A stretch of 64,000 nucleotides of DNA from Sphingorhabdus sp. (GTDB taxonomy: Bacteria; Pseudomonadota; Alphaproteobacteria; Sphingomonadales; Sphingomonadaceae), in the NCBI GenBank assembly GCA_028279555.1, contig JANQNO010000005.1:496001-560000 (forward strand), written 5' to 3'. Within the stretch, counting starts at the first letter, position 1. Each line of letters starts with the position of its first letter. The notes under the pieces are model-generated. The model saw only the letters and a program-made list of their open reading frames with translations. It was not told the DNA's origin and made no database searches. Below are positions 24,515 through 34,115 of this stretch, piece by piece. Both the position numbers and the translations under genes were made by a program.

Positions 24515-25450
24515 ATGAATGAAATAACCCGCATTGAAGCTGGAGAAAACCGACCGCCGCGCCAGCGCAAGCCGGACTGGATTCGCGTGAAAGCACCCGT
24601 CTCAAAGGGCTTTGCCGAAACCCGTAAACTGATGCGAGAGCTCAATCTCAACACTGTATGCGAAGAGGCCGCTTGCCCGAATATCGGCGAATGCTGGACC
24701 AAGAAGCATGCCACAGTGATGATATTGGGCGACGTGTGCACGCGCGCATGTGCCTTCTGTAATGTTAAAACAGGTATGCCGCGTCCCGTCGATCCGCTGG
24801 AACCCGAACATGTGGCCGTCGCGGCTGCCAAGATGGAGCTCGAGCATATCGTCATCACCTCGGTTGACCGGGATGATCTTGCTGATGGCGGAGCAGGGCA
24901 GTTCGTGAAGGTTATCGAGGCTTTGCGGCGCAATACGCCCGACACGACGATCGAAATTCTGACGCCCGATTTCCGCAACAAGGCAGACGCCGCGATTGAG
25001 GCAATCGTCGAGGCCCGCCCGGATGTCTACAACCACAATCTTGAGACGGTGCCGCGGCTTTACCCAACTATCCGGCCTGGCGCGCGCTACTACGCTTCAA
25101 TTCGCCTGCTGGAACAGGTCAAGAAGCTTGATCCATCCATCTTCACCAAATCGGGTGTCATGCTGGGGCTGGGCGAAGAGCGGCTCGAGGTGCATCAGGT
25201 CATGGACGATATGCGCAGCGCAGATATCGATTTTCTGACCATGGGCCAGTATCTGCAACCCACGCCCAAACATGCCAAGGTCGAGGATTTCGTGACGCCG
25301 CAGGCCTTCGATGCCTATGCGGCAATTGCCCGCGCGAAAGGCTTTCTTCTGGTTGCGTCGAGCCCGCTTACGCGCTCAAGCTACCATGCAGGTGATGATT
25401 TTCAGAAGATGCGCGCGGCGCGAGAGGCAAAATTGGCCGGCAAGGCCTGA
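24515..25450 (+). CDS. lipA: lipoyl synthase
   Basis: Radical-SAM enzyme that inserts two sulfurs into octanoyl groups on lipoyl domains. From ATG 24515 the product has 311 residues. The auxiliary-cluster cysteines are in [12 protein letters not shown] and the radical SAM triad in CTRACAFC; the C-terminal [15 protein letters not shown] carries the conserved Ser ligand of the auxiliary cluster. An upstream in-frame ATG (24476) would add 13 unconserved residues. A Coq10/RatA-like gene follows 15 bases later, the usual alphaproteobacterial arrangement. Confidence 0.96.
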   Translation: MNEITRIEAGENRPPRQRKPDWIRVKAPVSKGFAETRKLMRELNLNTVCEEAACPNIGECWTKKHATVMILGDVCTRACAFCNVKTGMPRPVDPLEPEHVAVAAAKMELEHIVITSVDRDDLADGGAGQFVKVIEALRRNTPDTTIEILTPDFRNKADAAIEAIVEARPDVYNHNLETVPRLYPTIRPGARYYASIRLLEQVKKLDPSIFTKSGVMLGLGEERLEVHQVMDDMRSADIDFLTMGQYLQPTPKHAKVEDFVTPQAFDAYAAIARAKGFLLVASSPLTRSSYHAGDDFQKMRAAREAKLAGKA

Positions 25451-25465
25451 AGGCAGGGCAGGGGC

Positions 25466-25915
25466 ATGCCGCATCATCACGAACGCCGCGAACTACCCTT
25501 CAGCGCGGAGCAAATGTACGATCTCGTGGCGAACGTAAGGCGCTATCCGGAATTTCTTCCTTGGGTTAATGGAATACGGGTCACTTCTGACAGTGAAACC
25601 GAGATGTTGGCCGATATGATCGTGGGCTTTAAAAGTCTGCGCGAGACATTTTCATCGCGCGTGCTCAAGTCGCCCAAGACGCAGATTGCAGTCGATTATC
25701 TGGATGGTCCGATGAAGCATCTCCACAATGAGTGGGTATTCGAAGAGGTTAGCGGCGGCGGCTGCATCGTCGATTTCACCGTAGACTTCTCCTTTCGCAA
25801 TGCGGTTTTCCAGACGCTAGCCGGACAGTTTTTCGACAAGGCAATCACAAAAATGACTGACGCTTTTATTGCCCGCGCCGAGGATCTTTACGGCAGGAGC
25901 AGCTCAAGCACATAG
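25466..25915 (+). CDS. Coq10/RatA-type START-domain protein
   Basis: A 149-residue single-domain SRPBCC (START-like) protein. The opening LPFSAEQMYDLVANVRRYPE followed by FLPW is the signature of the Coq10/RatA group, and the end QFFDKAITKMTDAFIARAE is the closing helix. Mitochondrial Coq10 binds ubiquinone and helps its use in respiration; RatA in E. coli was reported as a ribosome-associated toxin. Next to lipA in an alphaproteobacterium, a ubiquinone-binding role is the better guess. Its 3' end overlaps the convergent cinA by 28 bases. Confidence 0.85.
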   Translation: MPHHHERRELPFSAEQMYDLVANVRRYPEFLPWVNGIRVTSDSETEMLADMIVGFKSLRETFSSRVLKSPKTQIAVDYLDGPMKHLHNEWVFEEVSGGGCIVDFTVDFSFRNAVFQTLAGQFFDKAITKMTDAFIARAEDLYGRSSSST

Positions 25916-26397
25916 CACGCCGCCCGCAGCCTGATTTCGGCGCGCGTGGCCTTTGCATCGAAGCATTCATGCCAGCTTTCGAGAATTGTCTTGCCCTGTG
26001 CATTTCTTGTAGCGCGTCCAAACATCACCGTTCCGACCGGCTTTTCATCGCTCCCTCCGGTCGGGCCGGCAACGCCGGTAATCGAAATGGCGATGTCGGC
26101 CAGTGCCGCATCGAGTGCGCCTTCAGCCATCGCCCTGGCAACCTCCTCCGAAACAGCACCATGTTTTTCGATCAGTTCAGCAGGAACGCCAAGCAAGTTG
26201 ATCTTGGCATCATTCGAATAGGTCGCAAAACCCGCCAGAAAAACCGCGCTGCTGCCACTGATTTCGGTCAGCGCAGCGCTGACCAGGCCGCCGGTACAGC
26301 TTTCTGCCGTTGCTATCGTGCTACCGGCCAAAATGTTTGCGTCGACGACCGCTTTCGCTAACGCTGTAAGTTCATCGGGTAATACGCCGAAACCCAT
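25888..26397 (-). CDS. CinA-family nicotinamide-nucleotide amidohydrolase
   Basis: A 169-residue stand-alone CinA C-terminal domain (PncC), which deamidates nicotinamide mononucleotide in NAD recycling. Motifs are TIATAESCTGGLVSAALTEI (catalytic Ser), a YSNDAKINLLGV segment and ISITGVAGPTGGSDEKPVGT. The ATG at 26397 is preferred over a TTG one codon upstream. It overlaps the stop of the upstream secreted-protein gene (TGATG) and the 3' end of the convergent Coq10-like gene. Confidence 0.92.
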   Translation of the reverse strand: MGFGVLPDELTALAKAVVDANILAGSTIATAESCTGGLVSAALTEISGSSAVFLAGFATYSNDAKINLLGVPAELIEKHGAVSEEVARAMAEGALDAALADIAISITGVAGPTGGSDEKPVGTVMFGRATRNAQGKTILESWHECFDAKATRAEIRLRAACYVLELLLP

Positions 26398-26987
26398 CAA
26401 TTCGCCGGCTGTGTAGAAATAAACGGACAGATTTCAATGTCATCGAGCGGGCTGGTTTCTTTCTTATCATCCTTGCTGTCAGGCTGATCACTCGCCGTTT
26501 CGTCATCCAGAGCAGCCAAGGCAACTCCAATGACAACTTCCGACAGATTTCGCAGCGGAAGCGGAGCAAGTGGTGCCCAGACATTGTTGACAATGGCACA
26601 GCTTTCTTCGTCCATTCCCTTCGCAATGCTGCCAACAACCATCGCTTCCACAAATGAAAGGGCCAGCGCCTTGGGAACTTCAGACGGCAGGTCATCGCCC
26701 GCAATTTTCGCGATTGCGTTGCCTGCTACAGATTGAACAGCTTCAGCCGATGCCGCTTGACGATACTGAGCCAAGGCACCAGGGCCGTTCACCATCAGGC
26801 CAGCATTGGCAGGAAGATGAGCAGCACAGTCTTTCATGGTCTGCTCCAGTGCACCTGGGATAATTGCCATCGCGAGACCAGACGCTTCTCCTTGTGTGAG
26901 GCAATTTGCCGACTGAGCGGCCTGCGCGGATTGTGTGCCGAGAGCAACGATCGCTGCCGCCGCGGTGAGTATTTTGGGCGCTTTCAT
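26397..26987 (-). CDS. secreted protein of unknown function
   Basis: A 196-residue protein with a clear Sec signal peptide (ILTAAAAIVALGTQSAQA, cleavage near residue 23). The mature part is Ala-rich and helical, with single Cys residues near 29, 54, 125 and 187, and a charged Asp/Lys-rich linker before the C-terminal ICPFISTQPAN. No family was recognised. It lies between ispDF (1 base upstream) and cinA (1-base overlap), so it is cotranscribed with them. Confidence 0.6.
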   Translation of the reverse strand: MKAPKILTAAAAIVALGTQSAQAAQSANCLTQGEASGLAMAIIPGALEQTMKDCAAHLPANAGLMVNGPGALAQYRQAASAEAVQSVAGNAIAKIAGDDLPSEVPKALALSFVEAMVVGSIAKGMDEESCAIVNNVWAPLAPLPLRNLSEVVIGVALAALDDETASDQPDSKDDKKETSPLDDIEICPFISTQPAN

Positions 26988-26988
26988 G

Positions 26989-28152
26989 TTAATCCCCTTT
27001 TGTCCTTAATGTGGCTGTCGCCTGCACTGCGATGCCTTCTTCCCGGCCAGCAAAGCCAAGTCGTTCTGTCGTCGTTGCCTTAACTGAAATTGCCGAAAGC
27101 TGAACATTCGCGATTTCGGCCAAGCGCTCGCGCATTGCCTGTTTATGCGGCCCGATTTTCGGTGTTTCGCAAATGATGGTTATGTCCGCATTGGACAGCC
27201 GGTACCCGGCCTTTTGGGCGAGAGAGATAGCATGGCGGAGAAACTGATCCGAAGAAACGCCTTTCCATTTTTTCTCGCTCGGCGGAAAATGATCGCCAAT
27301 ATCGCCAAGCGCCGCAGCGCCCAAAATTGCATCGACAAGAGCATGGATCGCAACATCGGCATCGCTGTGACCCTCAAGCCCATGGGTATGCTCGATTTTC
27401 AAGCCACATAGCCACAATTCTTCGCCTTGGGCGAGCCGGTGGACATCGAAACCGTTTCCCACTCTTGTCATTGGACCAGTCTTTTCTGCATTTCCGGCAA
27501 AGTCGCCCGGCAAGGTAAATTTGGCAAGCCTTTCATCGCCTTCGACAAAAGCAATATCGAATCCGGCGGCCTGGGCCATGCGCGCATCGTCCGTTGCTTC
27601 CAGCGCGGTATCCCATTGGCGGTGCGCTTCCAGAATGGCCTGAAAATGAAAGGCTTGCGGAGTCTGAATACGCCAGAGATCCCTTCGGTCGACTGTCTCG
27701 CCCATCACCGCATTGCCACGCGCCAGACTGTCGACCACGGGCAATACGGGCACGGCACCAGCATTATCTTCGAGCTTGGACAAAAGCCGGGCGATGACAT
27801 CATGCGTCAAGAATGGCCGCGCTGCATCATGGATCAGGACATTGTCGCAGCCACCCTCAGCCGATATTGCAGCCAGACCCTTTTCGACGCTTTCCCGGCG
27901 CGTTGCCCCGCCAGTTACGAGTTCAACCGGCGGCAGCCCGTCCACCGCTTCTTGCGCCATTTCTTCATGGCCTGCGCCAATGACGACGAAGATTCTCCCA
28001 ATGCCATCGTGCCCGGCCAAGCTTTCTATGCTGTGGCGGAGCATAGGCTTGCCATTCACCGGGAGATATTGCTTGGGAAGGCTGCTGCCTGCCCGGCTGC
28101 CCAAACCGGCAGCAACCACAAGCGCATAGTTGGCGGAATGGGCCTGTTCCAT
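26989..28152 (-). CDS. ispDF: bifunctional IspD/IspF isoprenoid enzyme
   Basis: A 387-residue fusion of two MEP-pathway enzymes. Residues 1-225 are IspD (2-C-methyl-erythritol 4-phosphate cytidylyltransferase), with the CTP-binding start VVAAGLGSRAGSSLPKQYLP. Residues 230-387 are IspF (2,4-cyclodiphosphate synthase), with RVGNGFDVHRLAQG and EGHSDADVAIHALVDAILGA holding the metal-binding Asp and His residues. Such fusions are normal in alphaproteobacteria. ATG 28152 is chosen because the IspD motif follows directly; the frame is open to 28188. It is divergent from dusB. Confidence 0.95.
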   Translation of the reverse strand: MEQAHSANYALVVAAGLGSRAGSSLPKQYLPVNGKPMLRHSIESLAGHDGIGRIFVVIGAGHEEMAQEAVDGLPPVELVTGGATRRESVEKGLAAISAEGGCDNVLIHDAARPFLTHDVIARLLSKLEDNAGAVPVLPVVDSLARGNAVMGETVDRRDLWRIQTPQAFHFQAILEAHRQWDTALEATDDARMAQAAGFDIAFVEGDERLAKFTLPGDFAGNAEKTGPMTRVGNGFDVHRLAQGEELWLCGLKIEHTHGLEGHSDADVAIHALVDAILGAAALGDIGDHFPPSEKKWKGVSSDQFLRHAISLAQKAGYRLSNADITIICETPKIGPHKQAMRERLAEIANVQLSAISVKATTTERLGFAGREEGIAVQATATLRTKGD

Positions 28153-28232
28153 GCTTCTGCTCCTAAACAATGCAGACTTGCCCGCCAAGCCAGAAAGGGA
28201 TAAGGGCCTGCCTAATTTTTAGGCAATATGTA

Positions 28233-29231
28233 ATGGCGACGCTGAAACCCATAGATATCGGACCCAACCGCATCGAAATGCCTGTAATTCTGGCGCCGAT
28301 GACGGGCGTAACCGATCAGCCCTTCCGCACACTTGTGCGGCGCTTTGGTTCGGGTCTCAATGTCACCGAGATGATTGCCAGCCAAGCCATGATCCGCGAA
28401 ACGCGGCAATCGTTGCAAAAGGCGGCATGGGATCCCATCGAAGAACCGATTTCGATGCAGCTGGTCGGCTGCGATCCAGAATCGATGGGCGAGGCGGCGA
28501 AGCTCAATCAAGATCGCGGCGCGCAAATTATCGACATCAATTTCGGTTGCCCCGTGCGCAAGATCGTCAATGGCTATGCAGGATCGGCATTGATGCGGGA
28601 GGTTCCACTAGCCGTGAAACTCATGGAAGCAACCGTTAAGGCAGTCGACGTGCCTGTTACCGTCAAGATGCGGATGGGTTGGGACAGGGATAGTCTGAAC
28701 GCGCCTGAACTGGCGCGGATTGCACAGGAGGTGGGTATCCAGATGGTCACCGTCCATGGCCGTACGCGCAATCAAATGTACAAGGGAAGCGCGGATTGGG
28801 CATTTATCCGCAAGGTCAAGGACGCGGTCGACATCCCGGTGATCGTCAATGGCGACATCTGTTCGATCGGCGATGCAGAGACAGCGCTGGAGCAATCTGG
28901 CGCGGATGGGCTGATGATCGGGCGCGGTGCCTATGGAAGGCCATGGCTTTTGGGTCAGGTCATGCATCATTTTGCATCGGGCAGGGAAATTGCCGATCCT
29001 ACCCTCGAGGAGCAGTATCACATCATCATCGAGCATTACCGGATGATGCTCGATCTCTATGGCCGCGATGTCGGTGTGCGCTGCGCACGCAAGCATATTG
29101 GCTGGTATACCAAGGGTCTGCCGGGATCGGCCGAATTTCGGAACCGGGTAAACCGCATTGGCGATGCCGACACGGTGATCGGTGAAATTCGCCGCTTCTA
29201 TGAGCCGCTTATTGTCCGCAAGGCCGCCTGA
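28233..29231 (+). CDS. dusB: tRNA-dihydrouridine synthase DusB
   Basis: A 332-residue FMN enzyme that reduces uridine in the tRNA D-loop. It shows the TIM-barrel motifs [39 protein letters not shown] with the catalytic Cys, [17 protein letters not shown], and [15 protein letters not shown] for FMN phosphate. ATG 28233 fits the family N-terminus. It begins the conserved alphaproteobacterial order dusB-ntrB-ntrC-ntrY-ntrX-hfq, with ntrB starting 1 base after its stop. Confidence 0.95.
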   Translation: MATLKPIDIGPNRIEMPVILAPMTGVTDQPFRTLVRRFGSGLNVTEMIASQAMIRETRQSLQKAAWDPIEEPISMQLVGCDPESMGEAAKLNQDRGAQIIDINFGCPVRKIVNGYAGSALMREVPLAVKLMEATVKAVDVPVTVKMRMGWDRDSLNAPELARIAQEVGIQMVTVHGRTRNQMYKGSADWAFIRKVKDAVDIPVIVNGDICSIGDAETALEQSGADGLMIGRGAYGRPWLLGQVMHHFASGREIADPTLEEQYHIIIEHYRMMLDLYGRDVGVRCARKHIGWYTKGLPGSAEFRNRVNRIGDADTVIGEIRRFYEPLIVRKAA

Positions 29232-29232
29232 C

Positions 29233-30339
29233 ATGGCCGATGCATTGCTGGCAGGAACGGATGGAGATGCCATTCTGGCGGCGATGCCATTACCCGTGCT
29301 GGTGATGGATTCAGCCAGCCGGGTTCTTTTTGCGAATGAGGCATGCGAGACGATCCTGGGGAAAGCACGCCGGAAGATCGAAGGCCGCAAGATCTCCAAG
29401 ATCCTTACCTTTGCGGATGTGCGGCTCAACAGGGCGCTTGCCGCCGGCGAAGATGATCTGAAGGCTCAGGACATGCTGCTCGAAATTGGCGATGACAAGC
29501 TCAATGTCGATATCAGCATTTCCGCCTTTGAACGCTATGAAAAAGATCAGCTGCTCATCATATTGATTCCGCGCAACGCAGATCGCAGTCACCTCAATGA
29601 CCAGTCACGGAGCGGGCAACAGCAAGGCATTGGCGCGCCTGCAATATTGGGGCACGAAATCAAAAATCCGCTTGCCGGCATCAGGGGCGCTGCGCAGCTG
29701 CTGTCCAAACAAGGGGAGGATAGCCAGAAACCGCTGACCGACCTGATCGTCACCGAAGTCGACCGGATCGCCCGCTTGCTCAATCAGATGCAGGATCTCG
29801 GTGGTTCCGCGAGTGTAACGCTAGCACCGGAAAATATTCACCTGGTGATCGAGCATGCCATCCGCTCCGTACGCGCCGCCAATCGCTCCACACCGCCGAT
29901 TGCGATCAATTATGACCCATCGCTGCCGGATGTTCTGATCGATGCCGACGCCATGCTGCGCGTGCTCATCAACCTTTTGCAGAATGCCATCGATGCGCTG
30001 TCCGGCCAGCGCAATGCCGAAATCACGATTTCGACCCGTTACGTCATGAGCGGTGCGCTGCGTGAGTCACTGGAAGACCAGATTGGGGAGAAGACCATCA
30101 AGCTTCCGGTTGAAATTACAATTTCCGACAACGGCCCGGGGGTTCCGCCGGAAATCACCGCCGAACTATTTTCACCATTTGTCAGCACGAAACGCGAAGG
30201 GCAGGGGCTTGGCCTGGCTATTGTGAGAAAGCTCCTCCAGCAAATGCACAGCAGGATAACCCATGAGCGGGACGCTCATCTGGGATTGACGCATTTTCGG
30301 CTGAATCTGCCGGTGTCCGTGCCGGAGAGGGCAGTATGA
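29233..30339 (+). CDS. ntrB: nitrogen regulation sensor histidine kinase NtrB
   Basis: A 368-residue soluble kinase: a PAS domain (residues 12-115, starting around AILAAMPLPVLVMDSASRVL), HisKA with HEIKNPLAGIRGAAQLL, the N-box LINLLQNAIDAL, G1 SDNGPGVPPE and G2 KREGQGLGLAIVRKLL. All catalytic boxes are intact. NtrB phosphorylates NtrC under nitrogen limitation, normally under PII control. ATG 29233 gives the usual NtrB size. It overlaps ntrC by 4 bases (ATGA), so the pair is translationally coupled. Confidence 0.95.
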   Translation: MADALLAGTDGDAILAAMPLPVLVMDSASRVLFANEACETILGKARRKIEGRKISKILTFADVRLNRALAAGEDDLKAQDMLLEIGDDKLNVDISISAFERYEKDQLLIILIPRNADRSHLNDQSRSGQQQGIGAPAILGHEIKNPLAGIRGAAQLLSKQGEDSQKPLTDLIVTEVDRIARLLNQMQDLGGSASVTLAPENIHLVIEHAIRSVRAANRSTPPIAINYDPSLPDVLIDADAMLRVLINLLQNAIDALSGQRNAEITISTRYVMSGALRESLEDQIGEKTIKLPVEITISDNGPGVPPEITAELFSPFVSTKREGQGLGLAIVRKLLQQMHSRITHERDAHLGLTHFRLNLPVSVPERAV

Positions 30340-31760
30340 GCAAAAACAAAATCCTCATAGTCGAAGATGATAGCTCGATCGGCGTTGTTGTTAGGGCCGC
30401 ACTCGAGGCGGAAGGTTTTGAAACCCGGATTTGCGAAAGCGTCGCTGCTCGCGATGAGCTGCTCTCGCAGAATGAATTTGATGTCATGCTTACAGATGTG
30501 GTTTTGCGCGATCAGGATGGAATAAACAGTCTTGGCGATGTGATGGAACAGCATCCTGACATGCCGGTGATTGTCATGTCAGCCCAAAATACGCTTGAGA
30601 CCGCGGTCAGGGCAAGCGAGATCGATGCGTTCGAATATTTCCCCAAGCCCTTCGATCTTGACGACCTTGTTACCGCCGTCAAACAGGCCATTGCCCGGCG
30701 GGAGCATGCGCCGGCAGGCGGCGAAAGCGGCAGGGACTTCGAAGCCAACCTTCCGATGGTTGGCAGAAGCCCCGCGATGCAGGATGTCTACCGGATGGTT
30801 GCGCGCTTGCTGCGCAACGACCTGTCGGTTTTGATTCTTGGGGAATCCGGCACGGGCAAGGAGCTGGTTGCCGAGGCCATTCACAGCCTGGGGCAACGCA
30901 AGGGCGGTCCCTTTATCGCTGTCAATATGGCAGCGATCCCCGCCGAGCTCATCGAAGCCGAGCTTTTCGGCCACGAAAAAGGCGCTTTCACAGGTGCCGT
31001 GGGTCAGTCGATCGGGCGGTTTGAGCAAGCCCAGGGGGGAACCCTGTTTCTCGATGAGATCGGCGACATGCCCTATCAGGCCCAGACGCGCCTTTTGCGC
31101 GCGCTGCAAAGCGGGACAATCAGCCGTGTCGGCGGAAAGGCGAGCATTCGGCTCGATGTGCGTATCGTGGCCGCCACCAATCAGGATCTCGAAAAGCTTA
31201 TAGAAGAAGGCAAGTTTCGCGAGGATTTATACTACCGGCTAAATGTCGTTCCGATCAATATCCCGCCGCTGCGCGAACGGCCCGAAGACATCGGCCTTCT
31301 CGCCCGGCACTTCCTGTCGCTGGCATCGAGCGAAGGACTGCCAAACCGTCAAATAGACGAAGATGGCATTGCGGCGCTGGCCAAATTGCCCTGGCGCGGA
31401 AATGTGCGAGAGCTCAAAAACCAGATATATCGCCTGACGCTGATAGCGCGCGAAGACGTGATTTCCGAGCAGCTGGTGATGCAGGAATCCGGATCCTTCG
31501 ATGCAGAGCCTGAGGCCGCGGCTGTCTGCAGTTTCGATGCTGCACTAGAACAGTTTTTTCGTGACAACCGCCTGCAGTCGAGCCCTGGAAACAAGCTTTA
31601 CCAGAAGGCGCTGGCGGAGTTTGAAAAACCGCTGCTACGGCGCGTTTTGAAAGAAGCCCGGGGAAACCAGCTGAAAGCGTCGGCAATGCTGGGAATCAAT
31701 CGCAACACATTGCGCAAGAAGCTCAATGAATATGGGATCAGCTTTTCCAAGCCGGGATGA
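30336..31760 (+). CDS. ntrC: nitrogen regulation response regulator NtrC
   Basis: A 474-residue sigma-54 activator. The receiver domain has the phospho-acceptor Asp54 in MLTDVVLRDQDG; the AAA+ domain has Walker A GESGTGKE, an intact GAFTGA loop for sigma-54 contact, and Walker B GGTLFLDEIGDM; the Fis-type helix-turn-helix closes the protein (NQLKASAMLGINRNTLRKKL). It activates nitrogen-assimilation promoters. It overlaps the end of ntrB by 4 bases, and ntrY follows after 81 bases. Confidence 0.96.
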   Translation: MSKNKILIVEDDSSIGVVVRAALEAEGFETRICESVAARDELLSQNEFDVMLTDVVLRDQDGINSLGDVMEQHPDMPVIVMSAQNTLETAVRASEIDAFEYFPKPFDLDDLVTAVKQAIARREHAPAGGESGRDFEANLPMVGRSPAMQDVYRMVARLLRNDLSVLILGESGTGKELVAEAIHSLGQRKGGPFIAVNMAAIPAELIEAELFGHEKGAFTGAVGQSIGRFEQAQGGTLFLDEIGDMPYQAQTRLLRALQSGTISRVGGKASIRLDVRIVAATNQDLEKLIEEGKFREDLYYRLNVVPINIPPLRERPEDIGLLARHFLSLASSEGLPNRQIDEDGIAALAKLPWRGNVRELKNQIYRLTLIAREDVISEQLVMQESGSFDAEPEAAAVCSFDAALEQFFRDNRLQSSPGNKLYQKALAEFEKPLLRRVLKEARGNQLKASAMLGINRNTLRKKLNEYGISFSKPG

Positions 31761-31841
31761 AGCGAGGCATCATCAAGTCAGACGACATTAATTCGCTATT
31801 TTGTGCTTTTCATGCAACTATCCGGGTGCCATGGTGACTAA

Positions 31842-34112
31842 ATGGCAACAGTCGACTTTGAGCCGGAAGCCACAGTGGCTTCGAAATCCGGATTCGATTT
31901 CCCAACCGCTGCTGGCTGGGCGCAACGCGGCCGTTCCTTTCGCTGGATAGAAATCGCGGTCGGCTGCGCGCTTGTCGCCATTGCTATTGTCACGGCGATA
32001 ATCCTGCTCAATCAAGACCCGCAAGACGCGCCGCTGAGGCCCTATGAGGCCGCGGCTCTGCTGGTAGCCAACCTGCTTCCCGCGACTGCGATGCTGGTGC
32101 TTGTTGGACGCAGGCTCGCTCTGGCGCGGGCGCAGAAGGCAGATATTTCGAGCCGCGAGCTAATTCATGTCCGGCTCGTTGCAATTTTCTCGCTGATCGC
32201 TGCCATTCCGACATTGCTGCTCGTTATATTTGCTTCGTTTCTGTTTCAGACGGGGGTTCAGTTCTGGTTCTCCGATTCAGCGCGAGACATGCTTGTTAAT
32301 GCGGGCGAGCTGGCGACCGGCTATTATGAGGAAAAGCTTGACGATGTCGGTGCCGAAACGACAACAATGGCGGGCGACCTGCGTTTCGCGCTCAGCACGC
32401 TTTCGGCGGATGATCCGGCATTTCTCGATGGCTATTTCAAACAGGTGCTGGGCCGCAAACTGAGCGAATCAGCAATCGTTTCGGTCGCGCCCGATGGAAA
32501 ACAACAGACAATTGCGGTGGTTTCCCCAGATGATCAGCGGCGGGACAAGTGGATTGACGCTGAAACCATGAAGGAAATGGATGCCGGCAAAAGCCTGGTC
32601 GTTAATGTCGAAGATGACGGCATCGCGGCGGTGACACTGCTGTATGAACAGCCAGCGAAAACCTATCTTTTTACCAAACGGACCGGCGATGTACCGTCAT
32701 TCAAATTGGGCAACAGGGCTCAATCGGTCCTGCGCGATTATCGTGAAATGGTTTCCCGCTCACAGCAGCTTCAGTTCCAATTCAATATCGCTCTCTACGT
32801 CATCTCGCTGCTGATTATCGCAGTCGTCGTCTGGGTGGCATTGCTCGTCGCTGACCGCCTGATCAAGCCGGTCAACAATCTGGTCGATACCGCCCAGAAA
32901 ATTGCCGATGGCGATCTTTCGGCACGCGTCGATGAAGAATCAAAGCGGCACGACGAGGTCGCGCTGCTTTCCCGCTCCTTCAACATCATGACCGAAAAAC
33001 TGCAAAACCAGACAAGCACACTTATCACGACAAATCAGCAGCTTGACGACCGGCGGGCCTTTATCGAAGCGGTACTCGAATCGGTCTCTGCAGGCGTCAT
33101 AAGCATCGATCATGATCGAAAGATCACGCTCGCCAATTCGACGGCTGAAAAGCTGCTTTCGCCCGAAGACGAAACGATAGTGGGTAGCAGTTTGGATGAT
33201 ATATCGGCCCGCTTCTGTGAACTGATCGACGAGGACCAATATCGCGCAGTTGTCCAGTTGGGCGATGGGCCGGAGCCGCAGACGCTTGCTATCAAAATAT
33301 CCGACCGGGAAAGCGGCCATGTGATTACATTCGAGGATATCAGTCAGCAACTTGCCGACCAGCGGCGTGCAGCCTGGTCGGATGTTGCGCGGCGGATTGC
33401 ACATGAAATCAAAAACCCGCTTACCCCTATCCAGCTAGCGGCCGAACGGTTGCAGCGGAGATTCGTGAAGAATGACAATGCGTCGGAAGAGGATGCCGAG
33501 GTTTTCGATCAACTAACAGGGACCATTGTACGCCAAGTCAATGATTTGCGTAAGATTGCGGATGAATTTTCTTCTTTTGCCCGCATGCCGAAACCGGTCT
33601 TCCGCGAAGAAAATCTGACCGATATCGTCGCCCATGCTGTCTTTCTCTTTGAAGTAGGGCATCAAGAGATAGTGTTTGAATTTGAAAAGCCGAAAAACAA
33701 CCTGTCGATCACCTGCGATCGCAGGCAGCTGGGGCAGGCAGTCACCAACCTGCTCAAGAATGCAGCCGAAGCGATAAGAGAGAGATTGAGCGGGGACGAC
33801 AAATCCGATGGGGAAGTATCCATAAAGCTTTTCGAAAAGGGAAACGACGTCGTTCTGGAAGTGGCCGATAACGGTATCGGTTTTCCAGAAGATCGCGAGC
33901 GCATCGTCGAACCCTATGTGACCACGCGAAAAACCGGTTCCGGCCTCGGACTCGCAATTGTTCAAAAGATTGTCGATGAGCATTTTGGCCAGATCGAACT
34001 TAACGATTCCGAAGATGGCGGTGCCTGCGTGAGGGTTATTCTCAACCGGGCAATTCTCGACGAACAGCTGCACCAGCCAACTTCCGGCGCAACCCAAAAA
34101 GATCAGGAATAG
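31842..34112 (+). CDS. ntrY: membrane sensor histidine kinase NtrY
   Basis: A 756-residue kinase. The N-terminal part has about three membrane spans, a periplasmic segment and another span before a HAMP domain (DRLIKPVNNLVDTAQKIADG). A PAS-like segment follows (FIEAVLESVSAGVISIDHDR), then HisKA with HEIKNPLTPIQLAAERL, an N-box TNLLKNAAEAI, G1 ADNGIGFPED and G2 TGSGLGLAIVQKIV. NtrY and NtrX form a second nitrogen or redox-linked system in alphaproteobacteria. The gap to ntrX is 3 bases. Confidence 0.95.
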   Translation: MATVDFEPEATVASKSGFDFPTAAGWAQRGRSFRWIEIAVGCALVAIAIVTAIILLNQDPQDAPLRPYEAAALLVANLLPATAMLVLVGRRLALARAQKADISSRELIHVRLVAIFSLIAAIPTLLLVIFASFLFQTGVQFWFSDSARDMLVNAGELATGYYEEKLDDVGAETTTMAGDLRFALSTLSADDPAFLDGYFKQVLGRKLSESAIVSVAPDGKQQTIAVVSPDDQRRDKWIDAETMKEMDAGKSLVVNVEDDGIAAVTLLYEQPAKTYLFTKRTGDVPSFKLGNRAQSVLRDYREMVSRSQQLQFQFNIALYVISLLIIAVVVWVALLVADRLIKPVNNLVDTAQKIADGDLSARVDEESKRHDEVALLSRSFNIMTEKLQNQTSTLITTNQQLDDRRAFIEAVLESVSAGVISIDHDRKITLANSTAEKLLSPEDETIVGSSLDDISARFCELIDEDQYRAVVQLGDGPEPQTLAIKISDRESGHVITFEDISQQLADQRRAAWSDVARRIAHEIKNPLTPIQLAAERLQRRFVKNDNASEEDAEVFDQLTGTIVRQVNDLRKIADEFSSFARMPKPVFREENLTDIVAHAVFLFEVGHQEIVFEFEKPKNNLSITCDRRQLGQAVTNLLKNAAEAIRERLSGDDKSDGEVSIKLFEKGNDVVLEVADNGIGFPEDRERIVEPYVTTRKTGSGLGLAIVQKIVDEHFGQIELNDSEDGGACVRVILNRAILDEQLHQPTSGATQKDQE

Positions 34113-34115
34113 AAT

